A DNA stretch of 64,000 nt from JBMNGG01 sp050949705 (GCA_050949705.1 JBMNGG010000005.1:124001-188000); one strand, 5' to 3'; numbered from the stretch's first letter, positions 10,362 through 20,255 are shown. The notes: generated from the sequence alone by a model not told the origin. A program made the numbers and translations.

Positions 10362-10946
10362 TTACTTCCTCTTGTAAATCACCTCGTCAATCACTCCGTA
10401 CTCCTGTGCTTCTTTTGACGACATGAAATAATCTCTATCTGTATCTTTTTCTATTTTTTTAATAGATTGCTTTGTATGATTAGCCAAGATTCCGTTTAAC
10501 AGTTCTCTTAATTCAAGAATTTCTTTTGCATGGGTTTCAATATCAACAGCTTTTCCTTGAACTCCACCCCATGGCTGATGAATCATTATCCTAGAATGGG
10601 GCAATGCGTATCGCTTGCCTTCAGCTCCTGCTGCCAAGAGAACCGCTCCCATACTTGCGGCTAGCCCCATACACATGGTAGAGACATCAGGCTTTATATA
10701 CTGCATGGTGTCATAAATAGCTAATCCAGCTGTCACAGAGCCACCAGGGCTATTAATATAAAGCCGAATATCTTTATCGGGGTCTTCTGATTCAAGATAT
10801 AACATTTGTGCTATGGCAAGGCTTGCCACTGTATCATCAATGGATGTCCCTATAAAAACAATTCTTTCTTTAAGAAGTCTTGAAAAAATATCATAAGCTC
10901 TTTCGCCGCGATTAGTTTGTTCCACTACCATAGGTACTAAACTCAA
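10362..10946 (-). CDS. clpP: ATP-dependent Clp protease proteolytic subunit ClpP
   Basis: A 194-residue serine peptidase that forms a barrel capped by ClpX. The catalytic triad is visible: S98 in GLAASMGA, H123 in MIHQPWGG and D172 in the DTDRDYFM segment. The length matches the family. The start appears to be TTG at 10946 with GGAGGTAA upstream; an internal ATG six codons in is an alternative. It is co-directional with tig (16 bp) and clpX (17 bp), so the three are likely one transcript. Confidence 0.97.
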   Translation of the reverse strand: MSLVPMVVEQTNRGERAYDIFSRLLKERIVFIGTSIDDTVASLAIAQMLYLESEDPDKDIRLYINSPGGSVTAGLAIYDTMQYIKPDVSTMCMGLAASMGAVLLAAGAEGKRYALPHSRIMIHQPWGGVQGKAVDIETHAKEILELRELLNGILANHTKQSIKKIEKDTDRDYFMSSKEAQEYGVIDEVIYKRK

Positions 10947-10962
10947 TTCTACATTACCTCCT

Positions 10963-12322
10963 TTATTTATCAGTATCCATATTGTTATCGGCGTTATCTT
11001 CAGCTTTGTTATCTTCTTTATTATCTTCTTTTTTCTCTTTTATTACAGCATTTTGAATAAGAAAATCAAATATTTTTTCTGTCCAAATTGAGTCTTTAAT
11101 TCGTTCCTTGTCTTCTGCTTTTAGATTTTTTTCGTAATCTTCTACGCTCTTTTTATAAGTATCCGCTAGTTCTTTTATTTTATTATTAAGTTCCTCATCT
11201 GTTACAGTAATATTTTCTCTATTTCCTATTTCCTCTAAAAACAAGAGAAGATTTAACATTATCTTTTGCTTGGTCACGAAAACGCTCCCTAAATTCTTCA
11301 GGTGTTACCCCTGTTGATTCTAAGTAAGTTTTTAAATCATATCCACTAAATCTTAAATTAATAGCAAAGTCCATCATTAATCTTTCTATTTCATGATCTA
11401 TCATTACATCTGGAACATCTATCTCAGCATTTTCCATCAATTTGTTAACTATAGATGCCTTTAATGAACCTTCTTCAACTGATTTAGCTTTTTGTTGTAA
11501 TTTCTCTTTAATATCCCTCTTTAATTCATCCAAAGTTTCAAATTCGCTTACATCTTTCGCAAATTCATCATCTATTGGTAACAGTTCTTTCTTTTTAAGC
11601 TCTTTTAAATGAACATTAAATACAGCATCTTTACTTGCCAATTCTTTGACATTATAGTCATCAGGGAATTTAACATTTATATCTTTAGTTTCACCTACAG
11701 CCATGCCGATAACCTGCTCTTCAAAACCTTTAATGAACATTCCAGAGCCTAATTCAAGTGGATAGTTTTCCGCAGTACCTCCATCAAAAGGTTTATCATC
11801 AACTGTCCCTTTAAAATCAATTACTGCAATATCATATTCTTTAGCTGGTCTATCTTCTACAACAACAAGTCTAGAATTTCTCTCCTGAATTTTAGCTAAT
11901 TCTTTTTCTACTTCACCATCAGTTACATTATACACGAATTTTTCTACTTCTAAACCTTTATATTCTTTAAGATTTACTTCAGGTTTTACTGTTACTTCAG
12001 CTGTAGCTTTTAGTGGTTGGCCTATTTCAATCTGCTGAATGTCAAATTTCGGTTGATCTACAGGCTGCAGTTTAAATTCCTCTACCCCTTTCTTATATGC
12101 TTCAGGTAATAGAATCTGGACTGCATCTTCATAAAACACTTCAGGCCCGTAATGTAATTCCACCAATCTTCTAGGAGCTTTGCCGCGCCTAAAACCAGGT
12201 ACATTAAATCGTTTGGCATTCTTTTTATATGCCTGTTCAATTGCTTTATCAAAATCAACTTCATCTACCTCGAAGTTTAAATAAGCGGTGTTTTTCTCTA
12301 TTTTTTCCAGATTTACTTTCAT
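10963..12322 (-). CDS. tig: Trigger factor, with one apparent frameshift
   Basis: Ribosome-bound chaperone and prolyl isomerase. The N-terminal ribosome-binding signature FRRGKAPRR is present, followed by the FKBP-like PPIase domain (FDGGTAENYPLELGSGMFI) and the helical C-terminal domain, ending in an acidic D/N/K-rich tail. The frame breaks at T5 on the coding strand (A5 at 11237-11241). With four, the halves join as KSSLV-LEEIGNRENI, as expected for trigger factor. One extra base is the simplest reading. AAGGAGGAGC precedes the ATG. It is the first gene of tig-clpP-clpX. Confidence 0.93.
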
Positions 12323-12430
12323 TATGCTCCTCCTTGCAATTACCGTTAATTCATTTTCTCTCTAAATGCGATTATATTATAGCATAAATAAATAACTCAA
12401 TCCATGAAATATTATCAAACTTTTATTAAT

Positions 12431-12458
12431 AAAACAACACCTCGGTATGGACCGAGGT
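12431..12458 (-). terminator. Terminator of the seven-tRNA operon
   Basis: Perfect 8-bp stem ACCTCGGT/ACCGAGGT with an ATGG loop, followed on the minus strand by GTTGTTTTATT. It lies 25 bases past the CCA end of tRNA-Leu. Confidence 0.88.
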
Positions 12459-12482
12459 ATGAAAGCCAATATTTTTATTATA

Positions 12483-12566
12483 TGGTGCGGGCAAGAGGAT
12501 TTGAACCTCCATGGAAAATCCACCAGATCCTAAGTCTGGCGCGTCTGCCAATTCCGCCATGCCCGC
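12483..12566 (-). tRNA. tRNA-Leu(TAG)
   Basis: Full cloverleaf with encoded CCA. The anticodon stem is CCAGA/TCTGG with loop CTTAGGA. The long variable arm is typical of a class II tRNA. Last gene of the seven-tRNA cluster. Confidence 0.96.
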
Positions 12567-12567
12567 A

Positions 12568-12643
12568 TGGTGGGTCATGGAGGACTCGAACCTCCGACAC
12601 CCTGATTAAAAGTCAGGTGCTCTGCCGCCTGAGCTAATGACCC
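12568..12643 (-). tRNA. tRNA-Lys(TTT)
   Basis: Cloverleaf with acceptor GGGTCAT/ATGACCC, anticodon loop CTTTTAA, GGTTCGAGTCC T-arm and encoded CCA. Confidence 0.96.
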
Positions 12644-12644
12644 A

Positions 12645-12718
12645 TGGCTGGGGCGGCAGGATTCGAACCTACGCTGCAGGAGCCAAAGTCCTGTGCCTTA
12701 CCACTTGGCGACGCCCCA
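12645..12718 (-). tRNA. tRNA-Gln(TTG)
   Basis: Cloverleaf with acceptor TGGGGCG, anticodon stem CAGGA/TCCTG with loop CTTTGGC, and encoded CCA. Confidence 0.95.
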
Positions 12719-12779
12719 CTGTAAGATGTCAAATGTCGGAGTGTTTTTCTGACCTCTGACTTCTGTTAATGTTATATTT

Positions 12780-12857
<78 letters not shown>

Positions 12858-12862
12858 ACGCA

Positions 12863-12939
<77 letters not shown>

Positions 12940-12942
12940 ATT

Positions 12943-13019
12943 TGGAGCGGGAAACGGGATTCGAACCCGCGACATTCAGCTTGGAAGGCTGACGCTCTAG
13001 CCAGCTGAGCTATTCCCGC
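12943..13019 (-). tRNA. tRNA-Gly(TCC)
   Basis: Acceptor GCGGGAA/TTCCCGC, anticodon stem TCAGC/GCTGA with loop CTTCCAA, encoded CCA. Confidence 0.96.
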
Positions 13020-13020
13020 A

Positions 13021-13097
13021 TGGTCGGGGCAGAGGGATTCGAACCCCCGACCCCATGGTCCCAAACCATGTGCGCTACCAAACTGCGCTATGCCCCG
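13021..13097 (-). tRNA. tRNA-Pro(TGG)
   Basis: Acceptor CGGGGCA/TGCCCCG, anticodon stem CATGG/CCATG with loop TTTGGGA, encoded CCA. First gene of the cluster in the direction of transcription (Pro-Gly-Arg-His-Gln-Lys-Leu). Confidence 0.96.
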
Positions 13098-13198
13098 GCT
13101 AATAAAGACAATCATTAGTATACAATAAATAGCCTTTCGAGTCAAGAACATTTTAACATAACTTTTAAGGTTTTTCAAACCAGCTTTTCAAAAAATAT

Positions 13199-13786
13199 TC
13201 ATGAAAAAAGACGTTTCTTTAATTTACTCAAAGCTTTTGCCCTATGGCTTATCCTATTTTTTTCATCTGTGGAAATCTCTGAAAGGGTTTTTCCTAAAGC
13301 CGGTATAAAAAAAACAGGATCATAACCAAAGCCCTTTTCTCCTCGAGGCTTATCAGTGATAAAACCCTCGAGAGTCCCCTGTTCTAATATTGTTTTTCCA
13401 TTGGGAAAAACAAGGGCCAGGCTGCACACAAAGCGAGCCTGCCTTTGGTTTGCAGGAATATTTTTCATTTCTGATAGAAGTTTTTTTATATTGTCTTCAT
13501 CAGTTGCATTAACACCTGCATATCGAGCAGAAAATATACCAGGTTTACCATTTAATGCAGTTACTTCAAGACCTGAATCATCAGCTAACGCAGGATAACC
13601 AGTTTTTTTAACTACAGTGGTTGCTTTTAATAAAGCATTTTCATTAAATGTTTTTCCTGTTTCAAATATCTCTATATTAGGGAAATCTAATAAGGATACG
13701 ATTTTAAAAGATTCCCGTTCAAGCATATTTTTGAATTCTAACAATTTCCCTTTGTTTTTTGTTGCAGCTACTAAGATATCCATCAT
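13199..13786 (-). CDS. rdgB: XTP/dITP pyrophosphatase, RdgB/HAM1 family
   Basis: House-cleaning nucleotidase that hydrolyses non-canonical purine triphosphates such as XTP and dITP. The N-terminus DILVAATKNKGKLLEFKNM carries the substrate-binding TxNxxK motif; ALADDSGLEV and GIFSARYAG are family signatures, as is GEKGFGYDPVFF. About 195 residues, the usual size. The ATG at 13786 is preferred, since alignment starts there; a GTG four codons upstream is possible. It follows rph with no gap, the common rph-rdgB pairing. Confidence 0.95.
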   Translation of the reverse strand: MMDILVAATKNKGKLLEFKNMLERESFKIVSLLDFPNIEIFETGKTFNENALLKATTVVKKTGYPALADDSGLEVTALNGKPGIFSARYAGVNATDEDNIKKLLSEMKNIPANQRQARFVCSLALVFPNGKTILEQGTLEGFITDKPRGEKGFGYDPVFFIPALGKTLSEISTDEKNRISHRAKALSKLKKRLFS

Positions 13787-13798
13787 AAAAGCCACCAC

Positions 13799-14521
13799 TC
13801 AAAAATCTATAAGCATTTTTTTCTGGATCTGTATAAGCTCAGAGATACCCTTAAAAGCCAAGTCCATCAAATCGTTCATATCAGACCGAGTAAATGGAAA
13901 AGCTTCACCAGTTCCTTGTATTTCCACTATCTGCCCCTCGTCAGTCATCACCAAATTCATATCAACTTGGGCTTGAGAGTCTTCAGTAAATCTTAGATCT
14001 AGCAGCTTTTCACCATCAACAATTCCAACACTGATAGCCGCAACGTAATTTTTTATAGGGTTAGTTTCAATTAACTTATTATCTTTTAAAAATTTAACAG
14101 CATCAGCTAAAGCAATAAAGGCCCCTGTTATGGCAGCTGTTCTGGTCCCTCCATCAGCTTGTATTACATCACAATCCAGCCAAATTGTTCTTTCCCCTAA
14201 TGCTGAAAGATCTACTACAGACCTTAAGACTCGCCCTATCAATCGTTGAATTTCCATAGTTCGACCGCTAGGTCTTAATGTTTCACGCATATTCCTTATT
14301 TCAGTAGCTCGAGGCAGCATGGAGTACTCTGCTGTAATCCATCCTTTCTCCTTGCCTCTTAAAAAAGGAGGAACCTTATCATCTACCGTAGCAGTGCAAA
14401 TAACTTTTGTATCTCCAGCCTCTATAAGTACTGAACCTTCAGCATATTTATTAATGTTTTTTGTAATTGTTATAGGACGTATTTCATCATTGGCTCTTCC
14501 ATCCACTCTTGGCAAAAACAT
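13799..14521 (-). CDS. rph: Ribonuclease PH
   Basis: A 240-residue phosphorolytic 3'-5' exoribonuclease that trims the CCA-proximal tail of tRNA precursors. RVDGRANDEIRPI, LRPSGRTMEIQRLIGR and LDCDVIQADGGTRTAAI are the phosphate-binding and catalytic signatures. Complete and of normal length. It lies between a GerMN lipoprotein gene and rdgB in a likely operon, and close to a tRNA cluster, although the latter need not be functional. Confidence 0.97.
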   Translation of the reverse strand: MFLPRVDGRANDEIRPITITKNINKYAEGSVLIEAGDTKVICTATVDDKVPPFLRGKEKGWITAEYSMLPRATEIRNMRETLRPSGRTMEIQRLIGRVLRSVVDLSALGERTIWLDCDVIQADGGTRTAAITGAFIALADAVKFLKDNKLIETNPIKNYVAAISVGIVDGEKLLDLRFTEDSQAQVDMNLVMTDEGQIVEIQGTGEAFPFTRSDMNDLMDLAFKGISELIQIQKKMLIDF

Positions 14522-14558
14522 TCATCCTCTCTTTAGAAAAAATAATATGTATTTAACT

Positions 14559-15557
14559 TTAAATGCCATCGGGATTTACATACAAAGGCTTAAAAATCGG
14601 TGTATCAAGAACAGTGCCTTCCGGTAATGCCCCAGCATCGCCTTCTATCTGCAAGCTAACTGTTTCGACTCCGGGGAATTCTGAAACTGTTAGCACAACA
14701 GAATTAACAATTGACTGCTCTGCATCAATCCCCCCGCCGTATCCTTCTATTTCTTTTGAGAAATTTACTACTACCTCATTATCTTTTTGTATAACATCAA
14801 GTACCTTTGTATCTTTTGGTAACACAGACACTAAACCACTGTTGTCTAAAGGCCCTTTAACCAATTCTTGCAAAGTCGTTTTTATATTGTTCTCACTTTT
14901 TGGTACCATACGGGTCACTGGGACAAAATAGTTAAAATTGCCATCTGAACTTAGACCTTTAAAATATAGAGTTACAGGAATAAAGTCTTCAGATTCGATT
15001 GATGTTTCAAGATTTATGTATTGACGGCTAAGAGTTTCCTCTAACTTAATACCGTGTGTAGTTTCATTAAGTCGTTTTCCGTCTACTAAAATTTGTACTC
15101 GGTCTATAGTTGGAAATTCAGTTAAAGTATATACAATGGAGTTAATAGCATTTTGTTCTGATTTTTTATCTGAAGTATTAAGTAAGTTAGAATTAAAGTC
15201 TACTTTAGCTACTCCGTCCCGTATCGTCATTCCTATTACTTCAGTTCCTTCAGGCAATGAAGGTCTTAAATCTTTTTCAGCAAGTTCTAAACGAGTTTCC
15301 TCACGATCAACAAGGATATCCAACGTGGCTTTTGCTATTCCCTCTACCCATGGTATATCTTTCGTAACTGGTACTAAAAGATCATTCTCATTAATAAAAT
15401 AAAGAACTGTTTTCCTAAGATGTGCTAAAGTCTCTTCAGAGTTTTCATCAGGTTCGGGACTCTCTTCCAAAGGTGGCTCTCTCCTTAAAAATCCACAAGC
15501 TGAAGCACTAATGATTAGAATAAATATAATCATCAAACAAATTATCTTTTTCGGCAT
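14559..15557 (-). CDS. GerMN domain lipoprotein, two GerMN repeats
   Basis: A 332-residue secreted lipoprotein. The signal peptide (MPKKIICLMIIFILIISASAC) ends in a lipobox with cysteine at about residue 21. Two GerMN domains follow, roughly residues 45-165 and 190-325, each with a VTxxxP strand and VDFNS-like or VNFSKEI segment. GerM-type proteins act in spore cortex or germination and cell-wall processes in Firmicutes. It is upstream of rph in the same direction. The exact role is not known. Confidence 0.85.
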   Translation of the reverse strand: MPKKIICLMIIFILIISASACGFLRREPPLEESPEPDENSEETLAHLRKTVLYFINENDLLVPVTKDIPWVEGIAKATLDILVDREETRLELAEKDLRPSLPEGTEVIGMTIRDGVAKVDFNSNLLNTSDKKSEQNAINSIVYTLTEFPTIDRVQILVDGKRLNETTHGIKLEETLSRQYINLETSIESEDFIPVTLYFKGLSSDGNFNYFVPVTRMVPKSENNIKTTLQELVKGPLDNSGLVSVLPKDTKVLDVIQKDNEVVVNFSKEIEGYGGGIDAEQSIVNSVVLTVSEFPGVETVSLQIEGDAGALPEGTVLDTPIFKPLYVNPDGI

Positions 15558-15636
15558 AATTAGACCTCCTCTTTTTAAATCTAATTAATATATATTAATG
15601 AAGAGGTATTTTATGCCGGGAAAAGACAACTATTTA

Positions 15637-16155
15637 TTATTTTTTCAGGGTTTGTCTAAAGTATCCCCCTTTGCTTGCTCTAGTATCCATTATAGTAACA
15701 AAAGCTGTACTATCGTTTTCATCTATAAATCGTAAAAGGCGTTTTAATTCTTTTCGTGGCATTGATACAATCAAAATCTTCTTAACTCCTTCTTTACCCT
15801 GACCTTCAAAAGAAGTTACGCCAAAACCCATTTCCCTAATTGATGTACAAGTCTCCTCCTGCTCGGTTATTATCTGTATGGTAGTAAGACCAATAGCAAG
15901 TTTTTCTTCAATATAGGTTCCTATATAATTCCCGGTTGCAAATCCTAAAGCATATACTATTAAGTAAACAGGATTCTCTAAGCTATTAACAACTTTGTTT
16001 AAAGCAGTTATATAAATAATGACCTCAAAAAAGCCAATCATTGCAGCATATAAGCCCTTCCCTCGAACAAGCATCAAGGTTCGCATAGTGGTCAGGGATA
16101 CATCCACAACTCGAGCAAAAAATATGAACAAAAAACCCCCTATTAACGAACTCAA
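15637..16155 (-). CDS. UPF0316 / DUF2179 membrane protein
   Basis: A 172-residue protein of the UPF0316 (YebE-like) family. Three hydrophobic segments lie in the first 90 residues (FLFIFFARVVDVSLTTMRTLML; AMIGFFEVIIYITAL; LIVYALGFATGNYIG). A cytoplasmic DUF2179 domain follows, with VTSFEGQGKEGVKKILIVSMPRKEL. DUF2179 is also the C-terminal domain of YitT-type proteins. The function is unknown. Confidence 0.85.
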   Translation of the reverse strand: MSSLIGGFLFIFFARVVDVSLTTMRTLMLVRGKGLYAAMIGFFEVIIYITALNKVVNSLENPVYLIVYALGFATGNYIGTYIEEKLAIGLTTIQIITEQEETCTSIREMGFGVTSFEGQGKEGVKKILIVSMPRKELKRLLRFIDENDSTAFVTIMDTRASKGGYFRQTLKK

Positions 16156-16230
16156 ATTATTATACCTCCTGCTGTAGGTGATTTATTTTTTCAAAATTCA
16201 AAGTAATAATATCAGAAGCTATGTTAACTG

Positions 16231-18156
16231 TCAATCAGTTCTGCCGCTCAGATAATCCATTATTCCTTGGAATATTCCCTCAGCTGCTTTCTGTCTAAAC
16301 TCATCTGTCATCAAAAGTGCAAGATCGTTTTCGTTCGTCATAAAAGCTACCTCTACTAAAGCAGAAGGCATTTTGGTTTCTCGTGTAACTACAACACCAG
16401 GGCGTTCAACGATACCTCTATCTTTTAAACCAACATGTCTTGCCATGGCATTTTGTATAGCTTGGGCAAAAATAGCGTTTTCCGGTCTCGGATAATATAA
16501 GGTTTCTGTACCAGTAGCCCCGCTGCCAGCAGAATTGTTATGAATACTAATAAACAGATCAGCATCAAGTTCATTTGCAATTCCTGCTCTTGTATATAAA
16601 TTTACAAAGGTATCATCATCCCTCGTCATTTGAACCATTACACCGTTAGCTTCTAAGAGAGCCTTCAACTTTAAGCTAATATCCAAATTTAAGTCTTTTT
16701 CCATAATGCTACCTACCACAGCACCGGGTTCGCTTCCACCATGCCCAGGATCAATAACTATAAGCTTGTTTTTCAACGGTGACCTATGCAAGGCTAGTCG
16801 AATTATATCTGAGGGCGGTGAGGAGAGCATCTCATAACTGGTAAAAGTGTTTAAGTTGACTACTATTTCAATATTATAGTTCTTTACTCCCTTCACCTTG
16901 ACAAGCTGTATATTATCTATAATATTATCCCTCACATTTATTACATTTTGATTCATCAGTTTTTCGCTTACTGCTATACTAGGTACTACAATTTTTAATT
17001 GCCTTTTATTTCTATCTGCTTTTAGTTCATAACCAATTTCGCCACTTGCATGGATTTCTATAATGTCCATATCTGTCTGACTTGTCACTTCTACATTCTC
17101 AACTGTATTTACATCGGAAAAAACCACTGAATATACATTGCCATTTTGAAAAACTTGATAATTAATATCTTTTTTCAAATCAAATACCGTTCTAAACGTA
17201 CTTTCTGTAAATTGTCCAAAACGAATATTCTTCACATAATCATTATGTGAAACTTTGGGAGGCTCAATATGCCCAAGCATTGTATCACTAATATCCAAAA
17301 CCAATCTGTCCGGGTCTGTCAGGAAAAAATATTCCATCTGTGAAGGATTTGTTGTCTTTAAATTAACTATAAACTCATCTTTATTATTTTCAATGGTTAT
17401 ATCTTCAACTATATTTTCAAATGTCAAGATCACACTTTTTTTGTCTTCAGATTGGTATGTGCGATAAGCCACACCAGGTTGCAGTTCCAACACAATGCGA
17501 GTCACAGGCGGCTCACTAAATATTTCTCCTGCAATAGCTTTGTCCAAATAATTATCGTATATATATAAGGCATTTTTCATTGTATCCATACGACCTGTTA
17601 TATCTATTGCCAACCTATTTTCTTCTTTTATTTCAATTACATTATACTCTAGGGATTTATCACCTTTTATTATTACTGAAGGTTTCCCCTGTATATTTTC
17701 ATAAGAAAAGTCTATAATTTTTGCTCCAGATTGATTCGCGATAATAACTCTTCGCAAATCATTATCCCAATCGACTTCTGCTCCAAATGTTTCTCCTATG
17801 AAACGAAGGGGAACCATTGTCCTGTCATTTACTATTTGTGCCGGGACATCTAAATAAACCTCTTGACCATTCACATAGGCTTTTTTACCATCTATATCAA
17901 ATACAATAGTTTTGGAATGAGTGATTACCTCTACAAGCCTTTTGTCATTGTTCCAAAAAACTTCAGCTCCAAGATTTTCAGAAACCAAACGCACTGGTAC
18001 TAATGTGCGATTGTCGACAATTATTGGTGGTACATCAGATTCTATTTTTACATCATTTATGTATATTTCTATTGGCTTTAAAGAAGCATTACCGTGAATT
18101 GGAAAACTTAACGACAAAATACAAGCTAAAATGACTAGAGTAATTTTTTTTAACAT
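16231..18156 (-). CDS. N-acetylmuramoyl-L-alanine amidase with copper-amine-oxidase-like and AMIN domains
   Basis: A 641-residue secreted cell-wall hydrolase. After a signal peptide come two copper-amine-oxidase-N-like stalk motifs (INDVKIESDVPPIIVDNRTLVPVR and the similar VPAQIVNDRTMVPLRFIGETFG, about residues 30-140). AMIN-type beta domains cover about 150-430. The C-terminal Amidase_3 domain has the zinc motif IDPGHGGSEPGAV, ISIHNNSAG, and the catalytic Glu in ALVEVAFMTN. It cleaves the muramoyl-L-alanine bond. The AMIN domains should target it to septal or polar peptidoglycan. Confidence 0.92.
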   Translation of the reverse strand: MLKKITLVILACILSLSFPIHGNASLKPIEIYINDVKIESDVPPIIVDNRTLVPVRLVSENLGAEVFWNNDKRLVEVITHSKTIVFDIDGKKAYVNGQEVYLDVPAQIVNDRTMVPLRFIGETFGAEVDWDNDLRRVIIANQSGAKIIDFSYENIQGKPSVIIKGDKSLEYNVIEIKEENRLAIDITGRMDTMKNALYIYDNYLDKAIAGEIFSEPPVTRIVLELQPGVAYRTYQSEDKKSVILTFENIVEDITIENNKDEFIVNLKTTNPSQMEYFFLTDPDRLVLDISDTMLGHIEPPKVSHNDYVKNIRFGQFTESTFRTVFDLKKDINYQVFQNGNVYSVVFSDVNTVENVEVTSQTDMDIIEIHASGEIGYELKADRNKRQLKIVVPSIAVSEKLMNQNVINVRDNIIDNIQLVKVKGVKNYNIEIVVNLNTFTSYEMLSSPPSDIIRLALHRSPLKNKLIVIDPGHGGSEPGAVVGSIMEKDLNLDISLKLKALLEANGVMVQMTRDDDTFVNLYTRAGIANELDADLFISIHNNSAGSGATGTETLYYPRPENAIFAQAIQNAMARHVGLKDRGIVERPGVVVTRETKMPSALVEVAFMTNENDLALLMTDEFRQKAAEGIFQGIMDYLSGRTD

Positions 18157-18262
18157 GGTGTGAGACCTCCTGCAGTGATTGCTGCTTCATTTTTTGCTCT
18201 TTTATATACTTCGACTTTATCTTTCAAATTCCTCTAGGAAAAGGCAAGTGTAATGGAATTGT

Positions 18263-18299
18263 AAAAAAAGTGGGCTTACCAAAGTAAGTCCACTTTTTT
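18263..18299 (-). terminator. Terminator between GerMN gene and amidase
   Basis: AAAAAAGTGGGCTTA / TAAGTCCACTTTTTT inverted repeat, with A and T tracts that would work on both strands. Confidence 0.85.
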
Positions 18300-18321
18300 C
18301 ATATCATTGATAATCGATAAT

Positions 18322-19296
18322 CTAGTCTGTTAAGATATTATACCATTTGTCAGGTTTTATAGGGTTTTCAACACTCACATTGCTAGTTACATATCCATAC
18401 TTAGTTCCATTAAATAGAAACTGCACTTTTTCAATGTCATCAATTGCAGTCAATGTCCTTACTACTGATTCTATGGCAATTTCCGCATACTTTGCTTCAT
18501 GAATAAAGTTTAAGAGGCTTTTTGTATCTAAATCAACTGTAGCAATGCCATCTGCGATTTGTAGACTTTTAATTTCAATTCCCTTTGGAAAAGTTGCTAA
18601 GACATTTATGTTATCAGGTGTCTCAATCAAGTGCTGTAATGCTGCCTTAGCCAAATCTTCTACTTTTGATTCTTTTTGTGATCCAACTTTAACTTTGTCA
18701 GACTTTATAGTCACGGGAATCAAATAGTCTTTATCTTTATCGGTATAAAAAATAACCAGGTACTTTCTTAATTCATCAGGATTATCTTTATCTTTCTCAA
18801 GCTCCTCTGAATTTTGCAAGTTAATAAACAACGGTCTTTCAAAGGAAGTTCCCAGTGAATCCCCATTAACAGTAATATTTACATGAAAAATATTATCACA
18901 ATCAGTAAGTGTATAAACAATTTGGTCTATCCTTCTAGCCGTTATATCTCCTTTTAAAAATTCTTCAGAAACATCGATATTAACCGTATCACCACAAATA
19001 TTATAGCTATTTAACGTTACATTAGTAAGATTATTTTCAAACCCTTCAGGAGATATCCCAGAAAATAGTATATTTACAGCATTGTCTACTTGCGTTTCAG
19101 CGTTTTTCACAACAATGGACACAGGTGTGAGAAAACTAGCTTTCGTATAATAAACCATAATAATATTATTATCCGATGGACTTGTTATTAAATCTGTGGT
19201 CACAGGAGTTATTTCTATATTAGAAGGCTGTGCACCACATCCCACTATGGTAAAAACGCAAAACATTAAAGTGAAGACAAGTAGAAGCCTTTTCAC
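18322..19296 (-). CDS. GerMN domain lipoprotein
   Basis: A 324-residue lipoprotein. The signal peptide ends in a lipobox IVGC at about residue 20. Two GerMN domains cover about 45-155 and 180-310, with SEEFLKGD and ATVDLDTKSLLNF as core strands. It is distantly similar to the GerMN protein at 14559-15557 and probably paralogous. A hairpin terminator follows. Likely role in spore or cell-wall biology, inferred from the domain only. Confidence 0.82.
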   Translation of the reverse strand: MKRLLLVFTLMFCVFTIVGCGAQPSNIEITPVTTDLITSPSDNNIIMVYYTKASFLTPVSIVVKNAETQVDNAVNILFSGISPEGFENNLTNVTLNSYNICGDTVNIDVSEEFLKGDITARRIDQIVYTLTDCDNIFHVNITVNGDSLGTSFERPLFINLQNSEELEKDKDNPDELRKYLVIFYTDKDKDYLIPVTIKSDKVKVGSQKESKVEDLAKAALQHLIETPDNINVLATFPKGIEIKSLQIADGIATVDLDTKSLLNFIHEAKYAEIAIESVVRTLTAIDDIEKVQFLFNGTKYGYVTSNVSVENPIKPDKWYNILTD

Positions 19297-19354
19297 TGTA
19301 AAGCCCCTCCCCCGAATTCAGCCCTTTGCTTTATTTTACCATATGGGTAAAATT

Positions 19355-20047
19355 TTATCTAGACTTGAATACATTTTCTTTTTTCCGTTTTTTAATCCGG
19401 TCAAATAATCTGTTTTCATTAATATGATAACTTAATGTGAACAGGCTATCTTTTAAATTAACATTTTCCACCACTATGTCATTATGCATTTTTATATCTT
19501 TCGGTGTAAAGTTCCAAATGCCCCGAATGCAAGTTTTGTATAATTCTTTAGCAATCTCATCGGCTTTATCTTGAGTAACGGTTAAAATGGCTATATCAAC
19601 TCCATTATTATTGATGAAATATACCAAATCTTCAACATCATAAATGGGTATATCATTAATCTTTTGCCCTACAAGTTTAGTATTGGAGTCAAATGCAGCA
19701 ATGATATTAAATCCTTCCTTTTTAAACCCTGAATAATTGGCTAATGCACGGCCTAAATTTCCTGCTCCAATAATAATCATAGTATGAGTAGTATCTAAAC
19801 CCAATATTTTTGTGATTTCAGCATAAAGTTGTGAGACATTATATCCATAACCCTGCTGACCAAATTCACCAAAATTGTTTAGATCCTGTCTTATCTGAGA
19901 TGCTGTAAAACCCATAAGATTACTTAGCTCCTGGGAAGAAACCCGCTCGACATTATTTTTTAGAAGTTCAACTAGACATTTGTGGTATTTCGGTAGCCGT
20001 CTAATTACAGCAAGGGAAATCTTTTTAACTTCATAATCCTGTTCCAT
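19355..20047 (-). CDS. rex: Redox-sensing transcriptional repressor Rex
   Basis: Winged-helix repressor that senses the NADH/NAD+ ratio and controls fermentation and anaerobic redox genes. The N-terminal winged helix is ISLAVIRRLPKYHKCLVEL...SSQELSNLMGFTASQIRQDL. The Rossmann domain has IIIGAGNLGRALANY. The Rex-specific DLNNFGEFGQQGYGYNV loop is present. I chose the ATG at 20047 (230 aa) because GGAGG lies five bases upstream; the longer frame is not needed. A mobile island is inserted upstream, but the promoter at 20111-20139 is intact. Confidence 0.96.
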   Translation of the reverse strand: MEQDYEVKKISLAVIRRLPKYHKCLVELLKNNVERVSSQELSNLMGFTASQIRQDLNNFGEFGQQGYGYNVSQLYAEITKILGLDTTHTMIIIGAGNLGRALANYSGFKKEGFNIIAAFDSNTKLVGQKINDIPIYDVEDLVYFINNNGVDIAILTVTQDKADEIAKELYKTCIRGIWNFTPKDIKMHNDIVVENVNLKDSLFTLSYHINENRLFDRIKKRKKENVFKSR

Positions 20048-20110
20048 TACAACCTCCATTCTGCCGCTACCGTTAACGGCATAAAACCCCATTGTGATTC
20101 TTTTAACATT

Positions 20111-20139
20111 AATATATCACAACAATAATTTGCAGTCAA
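20111..20139 (-). promoter_or_regulatory. Putative rex promoter (sigma-A type)
   Basis: On the minus strand TTGACT (20134-20139), a 17-base spacer and TATATT (20111-20116), about 65 bases upstream of the rex start. The sequence TTGTGATATATTAA overlapping the -10 box resembles a Rex half-operator, which would permit autoregulation; this is weak. The 106-bp duplication made by the IS1634-type element starts exactly at the -10 box and creates a second copy at 22168-22196. Confidence 0.55.
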
Positions 20140-20216
20140 TTTTACCATTTATTTTGATAGTGTCAAGATACTATGGGTTTTAACACAGCTGAAGCATGAA
20201 AAATATTTAAATGATA
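20111..20216. repeat. 106-bp target-site duplication, left copy
   Basis: Identical to 22168-22273 by direct reading and flanking the IS1634-type element. It contains the rex promoter, the left 28 bp of the ISLre2 element (20156-20183) and the first 33 bp of the DUF4338 transposon end (20184-20216). IS1634-family elements are known for unusually long target duplications. Confidence 0.9.
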
Positions 20217-20255
20217 CGGTTGTTTGACACTTATAAAGAATAAAAAACCACCAAA

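Noticed and set aside
20101..20125. Strong Rex operator upstream of rex
   Set aside because: Only one half-site like TTGTGATATATTAA is seen; the second half is poor, so it is noted only as a possibility.
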